A stretch of 64,000 bases of DNA from Prauserella isguenensis (GTDB lineage Bacteria > Actinomycetota > Actinomycetes > Mycobacteriales > Pseudonocardiaceae). The DNA is taken from NCBI RefSeq assembly GCF_014191605.1, contig NZ_JACHWU010000002.1:558001-622000 (forward strand), read 5' to 3'. The position numbers and the translations under genes are program-made. Of the stretch, positions 8,400 to 17,933 are shown in pieces; position 1 is the first letter of the stretch, and each line of letters starts with the position of its first letter. Under the pieces are notes generated by a model. That model saw only the letters and a program-made list of their open reading frames with translations. It did no database searches and was not told the DNA's origin.

Positions 8400-9548
8400 A
8401 TGACCGTCCAGACTCTCGAACGCGAGGCCCGGGACATCCGCGACCGCGACACTGCGGCCGACGTCCCGACGCCCACGGTCGGTGCGGTCGAACCGGCCAC
8501 CGTCGGCTCAGGGACCGTCGGCGACGAGACCGCCGACACCGACACCACGGGCGCGGGGAGCGCACTGGCGTCGATACCGGAGCCCGCCGAGCCGACGGCA
8601 CGCGCCGCGCTGCAACTCGAGGATCTCGACGCCCAGGGCCCCGCGGCCGACCTCGTCCGCGTGTACCTCAACGGCATCGGCAAGACGGCGCTGCTCAGCG
8701 CCTCCGAAGAGGTCGCCCTGGCCAAGCGCATCGAGGCGGGCGTGTACGCCCAGCACCTGCTGGACTCCGCCGAGGACCTCGCCGACGAACGCGCATGGGA
8801 GCTGCGGCTGGTCGCCCGCGACGGCCGCCGCGCGAAGAACCACCTGCTGCAGGCGAACCTGCGGCTGGTCGTGTCGCTGGCCAAGCGCTACACGGGCCGC
8901 GGCATGCCGCTGCTCGACCTCATCCAGGAGGGCAACCTCGGGCTCATCCGTGCGGTCGAGAAGTTCGACTACGCGAAGGGCTTCAAGTTCTCCACCTACG
9001 CCACCTGGTGGATCCGCCAGGCCATCACGCGTGGCATGGCCGACCAGGGCCGCACCATCCGGCTGCCCGTCCACCTGGTCGAGCAGGTCAACAAGCTCGC
9101 CCGCATCAAGCGGGACCTGCACCAGAAGCACGGCAGGGAGGCCACCAACGAGGAGCTCGCCGAGGAATCGGGCATCCCGGTGGAGAAGGTCTCCACCCTG
9201 CTCGACCACGCGCGCGACCCGGTGAGCCTCGACATGCCGGTGGGCAACGAGGAGGACGCCCCGCTGGGCGACTTCGTCGAGGACGCGGAGGCGGCCGACG
9301 CCGAGACGAGCGTCATCTCGGGACTGCTGCACGACGACATGCGGCGGGTCCTGGGCACGCTCGACGACCGGGAGCAGAACGTCATCCGCATGCGCTACGG
9401 CCTCGACGACGGCCAGCCCCGCACGCTCGACCAGATCGGCCGCCACTTCGGCCTCTCCCGGGAGCGGGTCCGGCAGATCGAGCGCGAGGTCATGACCAAG
9501 CTGCGGCAGGGCGAGCGGGCCGACAAACTCCGCGCCTACGCCAGCTGA
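8400..9548 (+). CDS. sigB: RNA polymerase group 2 sigma factor, SigB-type
   Basis: Sigma-70 family protein of 382 aa. A variable acidic N-terminus (1-80) is followed by region 1.2 ([21 protein letters not shown]), region 2 with the core-binding and -10 recognition helix ([20 protein letters not shown] and [13 protein letters not shown]), region 3 ([13 protein letters not shown]) and region 4 with the -35 helix-turn-helix ([21 protein letters not shown]). The large region 1.1 of the housekeeping sigma is absent, so this is a SigB/HrdD-like group 2 factor used in stress or stationary phase. An ECF-type promoter at 8226-8252 would place it in a sigma cascade. A hairpin at 9753-9785 follows. Confidence 0.9.
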   Translation: MTVQTLEREARDIRDRDTAADVPTPTVGAVEPATVGSGTVGDETADTDTTGAGSALASIPEPAEPTARAALQLEDLDAQGPAADLVRVYLNGIGKTALLSASEEVALAKRIEAGVYAQHLLDSAEDLADERAWELRLVARDGRRAKNHLLQANLRLVVSLAKRYTGRGMPLLDLIQEGNLGLIRAVEKFDYAKGFKFSTYATWWIRQAITRGMADQGRTIRLPVHLVEQVNKLARIKRDLHQKHGREATNEELAEESGIPVEKVSTLLDHARDPVSLDMPVGNEEDAPLGDFVEDAEAADAETSVISGLLHDDMRRVLGTLDDREQNVIRMRYGLDDGQPRTLDQIGRHFGLSRERVRQIEREVMTKLRQGERADKLRAYAS

Positions 9549-9716
9549 GGCCTTCCCGTAGGTGCCGCCGGCGCTGTGCGCACCGGGAACGCGTACCTGG
9601 AACGCCGCGCTGCCCCGATGTAACCCAGATCACGGCTGGTACGAACAAATTCGGTGGGCGAAAACGCGCAACCTTTCGGCCAACCGGACGTCTACCTAGT
9701 GGGGTTAGGGCAACGC

Positions 9717-9740
9717 GGCACGCGTTCCACGGAGCGTGCC
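9717..9740 (+). other. Short hairpin upstream of the sigB-fum terminator
   Basis: A 7-bp perfect stem (GGCACGC at 9717-9723 with GCGTGCC at 9734-9740) lies 25 bases downstream of a candidate ECF promoter and 12 bases before a strong terminator hairpin. Confidence 0.4.
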
Positions 9741-9752
9741 GGCTGTCCGTCG

Positions 9753-9785
9753 AAGGCCGGGTCCCTCGGGGTGGGGCCCGGCCTT
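9753..9785 (+). terminator. Hairpin terminator between sigB and fumarase gene
   Basis: A 13-bp stem with one G-T type mismatch (9753-9765 with 9773-9785), flanked by AA and TT, lies 205 bases after the sigB stop and before the same-strand fumarase gene. Confidence 0.6.
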
Positions 9786-9953
9786 CATCGTGTCCACCCC
9801 CGGTACGTGCCCCGTGACCGGTGGTCCGCTCGGCGTGCCGTGATCTGCATCGCCTGCCGCGCCCGGCCGATCCACCCGGACCCGCCGCCGTTGTACTGTC
9901 GGCTCGTTTCGTGAACCGTCCCTTACCGACCGCGTGCGAGGCGAGCAGCTACC

Positions 9954-11633
<1,680 letters not shown>

Positions 11634-11675
11634 GCACGCGCGCGGGGCCACGCCCGAGGCGGGGACGTCCCGTGG

Positions 11676-11725
11676 CTCCGGTGGTCTCCCGGCCGCGCCC
11701 CGATGCGGCCGGGAGACCACCGGAG
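11676..11725. terminator. Strong bidirectional hairpin terminator
   Basis: A 21-bp perfect inverted repeat (11676-11696 with 11705-11725, 8-nt loop) lies between the convergent fumarase and SRPBCC genes. It is the longest perfect stem noticed in the window. Confidence 0.75.
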
Positions 11726-11741
11726 ACTCACCGCTCGAACG

Positions 11742-12179
11742 TCACCGTTCGCCGAAGTGCGCCGCCAGTCGTTCGAGACTCTTGCGGATGGCGGCCTCGT
11801 TCTTACGCGGGACGGGAGACCGGTCGAACACGAACGGGATCCGTGCCGGTGCCCAGTCGAACGTCTCGGTGACGTCGGTGGTGCCGTTGTCACCGGGGAC
11901 GAGTTCCCACCGCCAGCGGTGTCCGTAGAAGTGTCGCCAGGCGATGAGGCGGTCCTGCTCGAACTCGACGACCTTGTTCGTGATGCGGTACTTCGCGCCC
12001 AGTTTCATGTCCATCGCGAACCGGGAGCCGAGTTCGAGCCGTTCCGGGTTGCCGCCGCGCGCGCCGCGCACGGTGCCGGAGCCGTCCAGGATCGTATGCT
12101 TGTCCGGGTCCGTGAGCAGCGCGAAGATCTCCGGAGCACTCGCGGGGATCCTGCGGGTGACGCTGACCTGTCGTGTCAT
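11742..12179 (-). CDS. SRPBCC-family (START-like) protein
   Basis: A 145-aa protein of the polyketide cyclase/Bet v 1-like SRPBCC fold. Features seen are an N-terminal strand VSVTRRIPASAPEIFALLTDP, a central MDMKLGAKYRITNKVVEFEQDRLIAWRH, and the DVTETFDWAP strand before a C-terminal helix (EAAIRKSLERLAAHF). These proteins bind small hydrophobic ligands; the ligand here is unknown. It is transcribed with or next to the lipoprotein gene at 12217, 37 bases upstream. Confidence 0.8.
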   Translation of the reverse strand: MTRQVSVTRRIPASAPEIFALLTDPDKHTILDGSGTVRGARGGNPERLELGSRFAMDMKLGAKYRITNKVVEFEQDRLIAWRHFYGHRWRWELVPGDNGTTDVTETFDWAPARIPFVFDRSPVPRKNEAAIRKSLERLAAHFGER

Positions 12180-12216
12180 GCGGTCACCCTAGCCTGAACC
12201 TACTCGCCGGTAGCCT

Positions 12217-12669
12217 TCACTCCTTGCGTTTCGTGTGCTCGAGCACCAGCGTGCGCTCCCCCAGCGGCTGGTCGAGTTCCACGCTCACCGGCGGGTACCG
12301 CATGTCCATCGTGCACATCATCTTGCCCGCCGGTTCGGTTTCGACGAGCAGGACGGCCACGGTGTCGGCGCTCTGGTCGGTCACTTCGGCACTTGCCTCG
12401 CCGCAGCCGCCCTCCTGTGCGGTGATGGTCAGTTCGGTGTCACGGGCCGACGCCTCCCGCGGGAAGCCTTCCGGCAGGCCGCGCGCGTTGAGCTGTGGGT
12501 CGGGCACCGGGCCGTTCTTCGCCTCGTGCTCGGCGGGCTGTTTCTTGAACTGCTCCGACGCCGATTCCGACGGGCCTCCGCCCGCGTCCTGTTCGGCGGG
12601 CGCCTGGCCGCAGGCCGACAACACCAGCACGCCGGCCACCGCGCCGAGGATCGTCTGTTTCCATCTCAT
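12217..12669 (-). CDS. Putative secreted lipoprotein
   Basis: A 150-aa protein with a type II signal peptide: MRWKQTILGAVAGVLVLSAC, where LSAC is the lipobox and Cys20 the predicted lipidated residue. The mature part is a short acidic linker (to about residue 60) followed by a beta-rich domain with two further cysteines (GGCGEA and MMCTMD), which could form a disulfide outside the cell. The ATG at 12669 is chosen because it alone gives a proper signal peptide. It is divergent from the permease gene 41 bases away. Function unknown. Confidence 0.78.
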   Translation of the reverse strand: MRWKQTILGAVAGVLVLSACGQAPAEQDAGGGPSESASEQFKKQPAEHEAKNGPVPDPQLNARGLPEGFPREASARDTELTITAQEGGCGEASAEVTDQSADTVAVLLVETEPAGKMMCTMDMRYPPVSVELDQPLGERTLVLEHTKRKE

Positions 12670-12710
12670 GTTCGTCTGGACGTAACCGGGCCCCCGGTAG
12701 GTTGCACCCG

Positions 12711-13943
12711 ATGACGGATCGACTCGCGCGCAGACTGGGCACTCCGCAAGCCGTGGTCGTGGGCCTGAGCGCCATGGTCGGCGCGGGCGTGTACACGGCG
12801 TTCGCCCCGGCCGCGGCGGCCGCGGGCGGGGCGTTGCCCGTCGCGCTGTTGCTGGCGGCGTTCGTGGCCTACTGCAACGCCACGGCGTCGGCCCGCCTCG
12901 CCGCGCGGTACCCGGAGTCCGGCGGAACGTACGTCTACGGCCGGGAGCGCCTCGGCCCGTTCTGGGGGTATCTCGCCGGGTGGGGGTTCGTCGTCGGCAA
13001 GACGGCCAGTTGCGCGGCGATGGCGCTGACGGTGGTCGCGTACGCGGCACCCGGGCTCGGCCAGCCGTGGCGCGGGGTGCTGGCCGTGGCGGTGGTCGCG
13101 GCGATCACGACGCTCGACTACCGCGGGGTGCACCGGTCCACCCGTGCCGCCGCGGTGCTGGTGACGATCAGTCTGCTGGCCCTCGCCACTGCGGTCGTCG
13201 CCGCACTCGCCGCGGGGAATCCGCAGGCGAGCGGACTCGATCCGAGCGTGGGCACCGGGCCGCGGGGCGTGCTGGAGGCGGCCGGGCTGCTGTTCTTCGC
13301 CTTCGCCGGGTACGCACGGGTGGCCACGCTCGGCGAGGAGGTCCGGGACCCGTCACGGACGATCCCGCGCGCCGTCGCGTGGGCGCTCGGACTCGTACTC
13401 GTGGTGTACGCGGTCGTCGCGTTCGCCCTGCTCGCCACGCTCGGCCCCGACGGGATCGCGGCCGCCGAGGACCCGGTGGCCGAGGCGGTCGCCGCGACCG
13501 GGTTGACCGGCCTCGTCCCCGTCGTGCGTATCGGTGCCGTGCTCGCAGCACTGGGCGCGCTGCTCGCGCTGCTGCTCGGCGTGTCGAGGACGGTTCTCGC
13601 CATGGCCCGCGACCGGCACCTGCCCCACGGTCTCACCGCGGTGCATCCGCGTTTCGGCGTGCCACACCGGGCCGAGGTCGCCGTCGGCGTCGTCGTGGCG
13701 GCCCTGGCGGCGACCGTCGACCTGCGGGAGGCCATCGGGTTCTCGTCGCTGGCCGTGCTCGTCTACTACGCCGTCGCCAACGCGAGTGCGTTCACACTCG
13801 GCCGCAGGTTCGTCCCCGTCGCCGGGCTCGCGGGATGCCTGTTGTTGGCCGCGAACCTGCCGACGGCGTCCGTCCTGAGTGGACTCGCCGTGCTGGCGGT
13901 GGGAGCGCTCGCCTACGCGGTCAGGCGTCGTCGATCGCGGTGA
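12711..13943 (+). CDS. APC-family amino acid/polyamine permease
   Basis: A 410-aa secondary transporter with about 12 hydrophobic helices. TM1 contains the APC signature GLSAMVGAGVYTAFAPAAAAAGGALP, with the unwound GAGVY substrate site; YPESGGTYVYGRERLGPFWGYLAGW follows TM2, and FFAFAGYARVATLGEEVRDPSRTIPRA is the TM6 region. Cationic or neutral amino acids or amines are plausible substrates. The last eight codons (ending VRRRRSR and the stop) lie in the left copy of the 25-bp direct repeat that bounds the islet, so the C-terminus is the insertion point yet remains intact. Confidence 0.87.
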   Translation: MTDRLARRLGTPQAVVVGLSAMVGAGVYTAFAPAAAAAGGALPVALLLAAFVAYCNATASARLAARYPESGGTYVYGRERLGPFWGYLAGWGFVVGKTASCAAMALTVVAYAAPGLGQPWRGVLAVAVVAAITTLDYRGVHRSTRAAAVLVTISLLALATAVVAALAAGNPQASGLDPSVGTGPRGVLEAAGLLFFAFAGYARVATLGEEVRDPSRTIPRAVAWALGLVLVVYAVVAFALLATLGPDGIAAAEDPVAEAVAATGLTGLVPVVRIGAVLAALGALLALLLGVSRTVLAMARDRHLPHGLTAVHPRFGVPHRAEVAVGVVVAALAATVDLREAIGFSSLAVLVYYAVANASAFTLGRRFVPVAGLAGCLLLAANLPTASVLSGLAVLAVGALAYAVRRRRSR

Positions 13944-13945
13944 GC
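13921..13945. repeat. 25-bp direct repeat, left copy (putative attL)
   Basis: Identical over 25 bases to 17934-17958, beginning TCAGGCGTCG and ending GCGGTGAGC. It contains the permease stop codon (TGA at 13941-13943). Identity ends at both borders of the repeat. Confidence 0.85.
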
Positions 13946-14041
13946 AGCTACCCCTGATCAACCGGCGCCAGGAGCACCGGCGCCGTACCACCCCCACCGA
14001 CGGGCGCACGCCGGAGCCGGATGTCGTCACCCGGTCGGACC

Positions 14042-14062
14042 TTTCTGTCAGGTAGACAAAAA
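14042..14062 (+). promoter_or_regulatory. Inverted-repeat operator before the Nudix regulator gene
   Basis: TTTCTGTC, a 5-base spacer AGGTA and GACAAAAA form a near-perfect palindrome (7 of 8 arm positions; core TGTC/GACA) directly upstream of the start. It is a candidate self-binding site for the NrtR-like protein that would control the three-gene operon. Confidence 0.5.
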
Positions 14063-14077
14063 GATATGGTTCGAGCC

Positions 14078-14809
14078 ATGTCCGACGAGAACTGGTCTCC
14101 TCCACCCGTCCTGCTCGCCGTGGACCTGGTGATCTTCACCTTGCGGCACTCGCAGCTACAGGTCCTGCTCGTCGAACGTGGCATCGACCCGTACCGGGGT
14201 CGTGCGGCGTTACCGGGAGGATTCCTCAACAACGACAGTGAGGACCTGCTGGCGGCTGCTCATCGTGAGCTCGACGAGGAAGCAGACCTCGATGCCGCAC
14301 GACTGCACCTCGAACAGCTGGGCACCTACGGTGCAGCGGACCGGGATCCCCGTGGCCGCGTTGTCTCCGTGGCATATTTGGCGATCGCCCCTCACCTGCC
14401 AGAGCCCACGGCCGGTACCGACGCCGCAGGCGCCGCGTGGCGGCCAGTCGACGCGATCACCTCGGGCGAACTCCCCCTCGCCTTCGACCACGACGTCATC
14501 ATCGCCGACGGAATCGAACGGGCTCGCTCGAAGCTGGAGCACACCCCGCTCGCGACGGCGTTCTGTGAACCGACCTTCACGATCTCCGACCTTCAGCAGG
14601 TGTACGAGGCCGTATGGGGAGTCGACCTCGACCCACGCAACTTCTACCGGAAAGTACAGAAGGTTCCGGATTTCATACGGCCCGTCGACGCTGAACGTCG
14701 CGTCACGAAGGGACGTCCGGCTCGACTCTTCACCGCCGGACCGGCGACCTCGCTTCATCCACCCATCCCGCGACCTGGCGGTACCGCCGAACCCGAGGGG
14801 CAGCGATGA
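14078..14809 (+). CDS. NrtR-like Nudix-domain transcriptional regulator
   Basis: A 243-aa protein with an N-terminal Nudix domain (about 10-145) and a C-terminal winged-helix segment (TFTISDLQQVYEAVWGVDLDPRNFYRKVQKV, about 165-200), the architecture of NrtR-type regulators that sense NAD-derived ligands such as ADP-ribose. The Nudix box is degenerate. One extra residue separates the first Gly from the Glu, and the conserved terminal Gly is Asp in RELDEEADL, suggesting binding rather than hydrolysis. The ATG at 14078 is chosen; 14066 is also in frame. The stop overlaps the next gene as ATGA. A palindrome at 14042-14062 is the likely operator. Confidence 0.78.
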   Translation: MSDENWSPPPVLLAVDLVIFTLRHSQLQVLLVERGIDPYRGRAALPGGFLNNDSEDLLAAAHRELDEEADLDAARLHLEQLGTYGAADRDPRGRVVSVAYLAIAPHLPEPTAGTDAAGAAWRPVDAITSGELPLAFDHDVIIADGIERARSKLEHTPLATAFCEPTFTISDLQQVYEAVWGVDLDPRNFYRKVQKVPDFIRPVDAERRVTKGRPARLFTAGPATSLHPPIPRPGGTAEPEGQR

Positions 14810-15948
14810 CCACTCACACGATCGTCGTACTCACCGCGCTCAATTCCGAATACCGCGCGGTCCGACGCCACCTTTCCCATTTGCGCAAGCACCGTCACGA
14901 GAAGGGAACCCGGTTCGAACTGGGGACCATTCCGGACACCCCTCACCAGGTCGCTCTCGGATTGGCCGACAAGGGGAACCATCGGGCGGCCGTCATGGCG
15001 GAACGAGCACTCACCGAGTTCGACCCTCTCGCCGTCCTGTTCGTCGGCGTGGCGGGCGGGCTGTTGAACACGCCGCTCGGCGATGTCGTGGTTGCGTCGA
15101 AGGTCTACGGCTACCACGGCGGTACCAGCGAGGACGACGGTCTCAAGGCACGCCCGGAGGCATGGCAGCTCGACCACGGGCTCAGTCAGCTGGCTCAGGA
15201 GCTGGGCCGCAGCGGCGGTTGGGCGACCGGAATCCAGGAGACGGACCGGACGCCGGCCGTGCACTTCGCGCCGATCGCAGCCGGTGAGGTCGTGCAGAAC
15301 TCCGGCACATCACGCGAGGCGGTCTGGCTCCGCGAACACTTCAATGATGCGCGTGCCGTCGAGATGGAGGGAGCCGGTGTCGCTCAGGCCGGGCAACTCA
15401 ACGGCGCACCGGTCGCGGTCATCCGCGGCATCAGCGACCACGCCGACGGCACCAAGACAACAGCAGCCGACGCCGTGTGGCAGCCCCGAGCGGCAGACCA
15501 CGCTGCGGCGTTCGCCATCCGACTCGCCCGCGAACGGGCCGCAGAAGAGGAGCATTCACCCATGTCCCGACAGCACGATCCCGGGCCCCGGTACGTCCAG
15601 AAGGTCGACGGCGGATCGGTCGCCATCCAAGGCAGCACCGTGACGAACTCCGTCGTCGCGGCACAGAACACGGACCGCGACGTCGACGCGCCCACCGACC
15701 TTCGCCGCGAGCTGATGGACCTTCGCACCGAGCTCGAGCAACTCAGAGCCCGCAACGAACTCGACGCCGAAACGGCGCATGCCGCCCAGACCGAACTCGA
15801 CACGGCGAGCGCGACGCTGACCGATCCGGACTCGACGAAGAAGTCCTTCGTGCTTGCCCTCAGGCGACTCTACGGGGTGGTCATGGGTGTCACGGATTTC
15901 GCGGCAAAGGTCGCCACACTGATCACCGCCGCGGAGGCGCTGCCATGA
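14806..15948 (+). CDS. Nucleosidase-domain protein with C-terminal adhesion-like motif and coiled coil
   Basis: A 380-aa protein. Residues 1-240 form a PNP/UDP-type nucleoside phosphorylase fold of the MTA/SAH nucleosidase kind: start VVLTALNSEYRAVRRHL, glycine motif LFVGVAGGLLNTPLGD, and the catalytic signatures VEMEGAG (185-191) and ISDHAD (Asp211), so the active site looks intact. A short motif GSVAIQGSTVTNSVV (about 270-284) follows, then a Leu/Glu-rich coiled coil (295-335) and a helical tail (345-378). The motif recurs at the N-terminus of the next protein. This domain is a known effector in bacterial and fungal immune-type proteins. It overlaps both neighbours by ATGA. The substrate is unknown. 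Confidence 0.75.
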   Translation: MTTHTIVVLTALNSEYRAVRRHLSHLRKHRHEKGTRFELGTIPDTPHQVALGLADKGNHRAAVMAERALTEFDPLAVLFVGVAGGLLNTPLGDVVVASKVYGYHGGTSEDDGLKARPEAWQLDHGLSQLAQELGRSGGWATGIQETDRTPAVHFAPIAAGEVVQNSGTSREAVWLREHFNDARAVEMEGAGVAQAGQLNGAPVAVIRGISDHADGTKTTAADAVWQPRAADHAAAFAIRLARERAAEEEHSPMSRQHDPGPRYVQKVDGGSVAIQGSTVTNSVVAAQNTDRDVDAPTDLRRELMDLRTELEQLRARNELDAETAHAAQTELDTASATLTDPDSTKKSFVLALRRLYGVVMGVTDFAAKVATLITAAEALP

Positions 15949-17918
15949 CCAGCGAGGAGAACGAGGAACCCACGGGTGAACACGTCGCCGAGGTCCGAGA
16001 GGGAAGCGCCTCCGTCAACAACAGCGTTCTCATCGACAGCGTCGTCCATACTTCCACTCACTATCACCTCGACGGAGGGGCCTCTTACGAAGACCTACTC
16101 CGCGAAGCAATCACCATGCTCGACACGCGGGCACGAACGAAAGCCATCGAGTATCTACACGACGCGAGGGCCAAGCGTGACACGACCGAAGCCAGATTCT
16201 ACCTGGCAATCGCCCTCCTCAGTAACCGTTCTTTCCGGGACCTCAAAGAGCACGAAGAACAGGAACTCCTCGGCCTTACCAGGTTTCTAAATTGGTACGA
16301 CGATCAACGATGGAAGCCAGCACTGAGCCTGGTGTGCGAGCTGGCCAGACGACACCGCAACGGCGAAACCGGAGGAGAACACCTCGTTGGACAAATCAAC
16401 GAGCTGGGCCCTATCCAGAAGAGGCTCATCGACGACCACCTTCGACACGTCTTGGACGGTGAGTCACGAGAACGCCTGTGGGCAGCTCGCCACCAGGACG
16501 CCCGCAACCGCCGGATCGAGAACGACCGCCGCAGTCGCGTCTGGGCGTACTTCTGCGCAAAGCCGGCAAACGCCCGAGCTCGAACGCCACGGCCGGACGC
16601 CACGACCCTAGATGATCTCGTTCGCGCCCGGGTCTGGCTCGCCGTCTTCACCGTCTCCGCGACCTACATCGGCTGGTTGACTGTATCGACAACCAACCTG
16701 CTGATGGCGGCGATCTTTCTCCTCGCCGTCGGCAGCACGTTTGTGGGTGTTCGCTGCGGGGTCGACTGGCACTATCGAAGTCGACGCGTCGCCGGCAAGG
16801 ATCGGCAGTACACATTCGACCCGTTCAAGCGGCGTTCGGACAGCGGATTCGCCGGAGACGTGACGTTCTACTTCGACAGGTACTTCCGCAGGTATGCACC
16901 CGAGGGTGTCGATGAACACGTCTACCTCAAGGAGGTCGCCGGCTTCAAGGCGTTTCTTCGCGACGAGATCGTAGAGATATACAGAGAACAAAAGGTGGGT
17001 TGCAGCAATGTGCGCTGGCTCATCCGCGATCTCGCAAAGGAGGTCCAGAGCCGCTACGAAGACCGGAAATTGCATGCTTACCACGAGCGTTACCGAACAC
17101 CGACAGCCATCAAACGGTGGTGCGTACTCGGCGTTCTCTCGGCGGCAGCAGGATGGATCACGACCGTCGTGCAGCTGTCCTCGCTATCTCCTCTCCGCAC
17201 AACAATAGCCGTGCTGATCGCCGCGACAGCGGGAGCAGTCAGCATGCTCCGGTGGGACCACATCGTTCTCGAGCGTCGCCGGGCGTTCGATGACCGCGTC
17301 GAGTACGACGAGGAGATCGCACAGCGTGAACGATGGCTGGAAGAATGGAAGCAGAAGATCGACGATGCACTTCCAAGCGAAACGGAGATGCAAAGCTGGC
17401 TGGAATACGACCTCACCCTATTGCTCGACCAAATCCTCAAGACCTATCGACTGTCGTGGAAAGACGTGATCCGGGACGCCACTCTCCTGTCACCACCCGA
17501 CAAGCGACACCGAGCTCGTATCAGGAACGGGCCGTGGCGATACACACGCTACGAAGTCCACATCTTTCTGCTGACCAAGGACGGCGTTCGCGAGGTCACC
17601 ACCGAGCTCGACTTCAAAGGGATCCGATTCGGAGCCCAGTCGAGGCACAATTTCCGCTTCGACGCCGTCTCTTCCATCTATGTCGAACGCGCGACGAATG
17701 GGAGCCATCAACTCCAACTGTCACTCATGAACGGTGATCCGAGGCCGATCCGTGTCGCCGATACCGTGGTGGACGACGACCTCCGGGAGGGCGAGGACCC
17801 GGACCGGATCGCCGAAATGAACCTCGATGCCTCCGGTTTCGTCCACACCTTGCGACTCCTGGAAGGCATTGCGGCCGAGGGCAAAGAGTGGATCCGGCGC
17901 GAACCGGTGCACCGATGA
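15945..17918 (+). CDS. Four-helix membrane protein sharing a motif with the upstream nucleosidase protein
   Basis: A 657-aa protein that I do not recognise. Residues 19-35 hold EGSASVNNSVLIDSVVH, which aligns without gaps to the GSVAIQGSTVTNSVVA motif of the preceding protein. Residues 45-200 are helical and charged. Two pairs of transmembrane helices follow (about 229-250/252-271 and 391-411/418-436) with about 120 residues between them. A soluble C-terminal part (440-657) includes a possible beta-rich domain around RYEVHIFLLTKDGVREVTTELDFKGIRFG. It is coupled to the upstream gene by ATGA and lies last in the islet. By position it could be the membrane partner of a signalling pair; that is inference. 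Confidence 0.62.
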   Translation: MTSEENEEPTGEHVAEVREGSASVNNSVLIDSVVHTSTHYHLDGGASYEDLLREAITMLDTRARTKAIEYLHDARAKRDTTEARFYLAIALLSNRSFRDLKEHEEQELLGLTRFLNWYDDQRWKPALSLVCELARRHRNGETGGEHLVGQINELGPIQKRLIDDHLRHVLDGESRERLWAARHQDARNRRIENDRRSRVWAYFCAKPANARARTPRPDATTLDDLVRARVWLAVFTVSATYIGWLTVSTTNLLMAAIFLLAVGSTFVGVRCGVDWHYRSRRVAGKDRQYTFDPFKRRSDSGFAGDVTFYFDRYFRRYAPEGVDEHVYLKEVAGFKAFLRDEIVEIYREQKVGCSNVRWLIRDLAKEVQSRYEDRKLHAYHERYRTPTAIKRWCVLGVLSAAAGWITTVVQLSSLSPLRTTIAVLIAATAGAVSMLRWDHIVLERRRAFDDRVEYDEEIAQRERWLEEWKQKIDDALPSETEMQSWLEYDLTLLLDQILKTYRLSWKDVIRDATLLSPPDKRHRARIRNGPWRYTRYEVHIFLLTKDGVREVTTELDFKGIRFGAQSRHNFRFDAVSSIYVERATNGSHQLQLSLMNGDPRPIRVADTVVDDDLREGEDPDRIAEMNLDASGFVHTLRLLEGIAAEGKEWIRREPVHR

Positions 17919-17933
17919 TCGGGAGTTACCTCC

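Larger units (their letters stand above)
9549..9953. other. 405-bp intergenic region after sigB
   Basis: No credible protein gene is seen. The region holds an ECF-like promoter pattern on the plus strand (GCAACC at 9668-9673, 15 bases, CGTC at 9689-9692), then two successive hairpins (9717-9740 and 9753-9785). This layout could give a transcript of about 90 nt (see findings). The promoter for the fumarase gene must lie between 9786 and 9953. Confidence 0.4.
13946..17933. mobile_element. Candidate inserted islet with a three-gene conflict-type cassette
   Basis: A 3,988-bp segment lies between two perfect 25-bp direct repeats. The repeats coincide with the overlapping 3' ends that the flanking convergent genes (permease and nitronate monooxygenase-like) would share if one copy were removed. 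The inner ends also carry an imperfect inverted repeat (13946-13965 against 17912-17931). The genes inside use AT-rich codons (AGA, ATA, AAA, CAA) more than their neighbours do. No integrase or transposase is encoded, so the insertion must have been mobilised in trans or by another route. That it is an insertion is inferred from these signs. Confidence 0.62.

Noticed and set aside
9654-9914. Short plus-strand frame between sigB and the fumarase gene
   Set aside because: It spans a strong terminator hairpin and has no family-like sequence or ribosome site.
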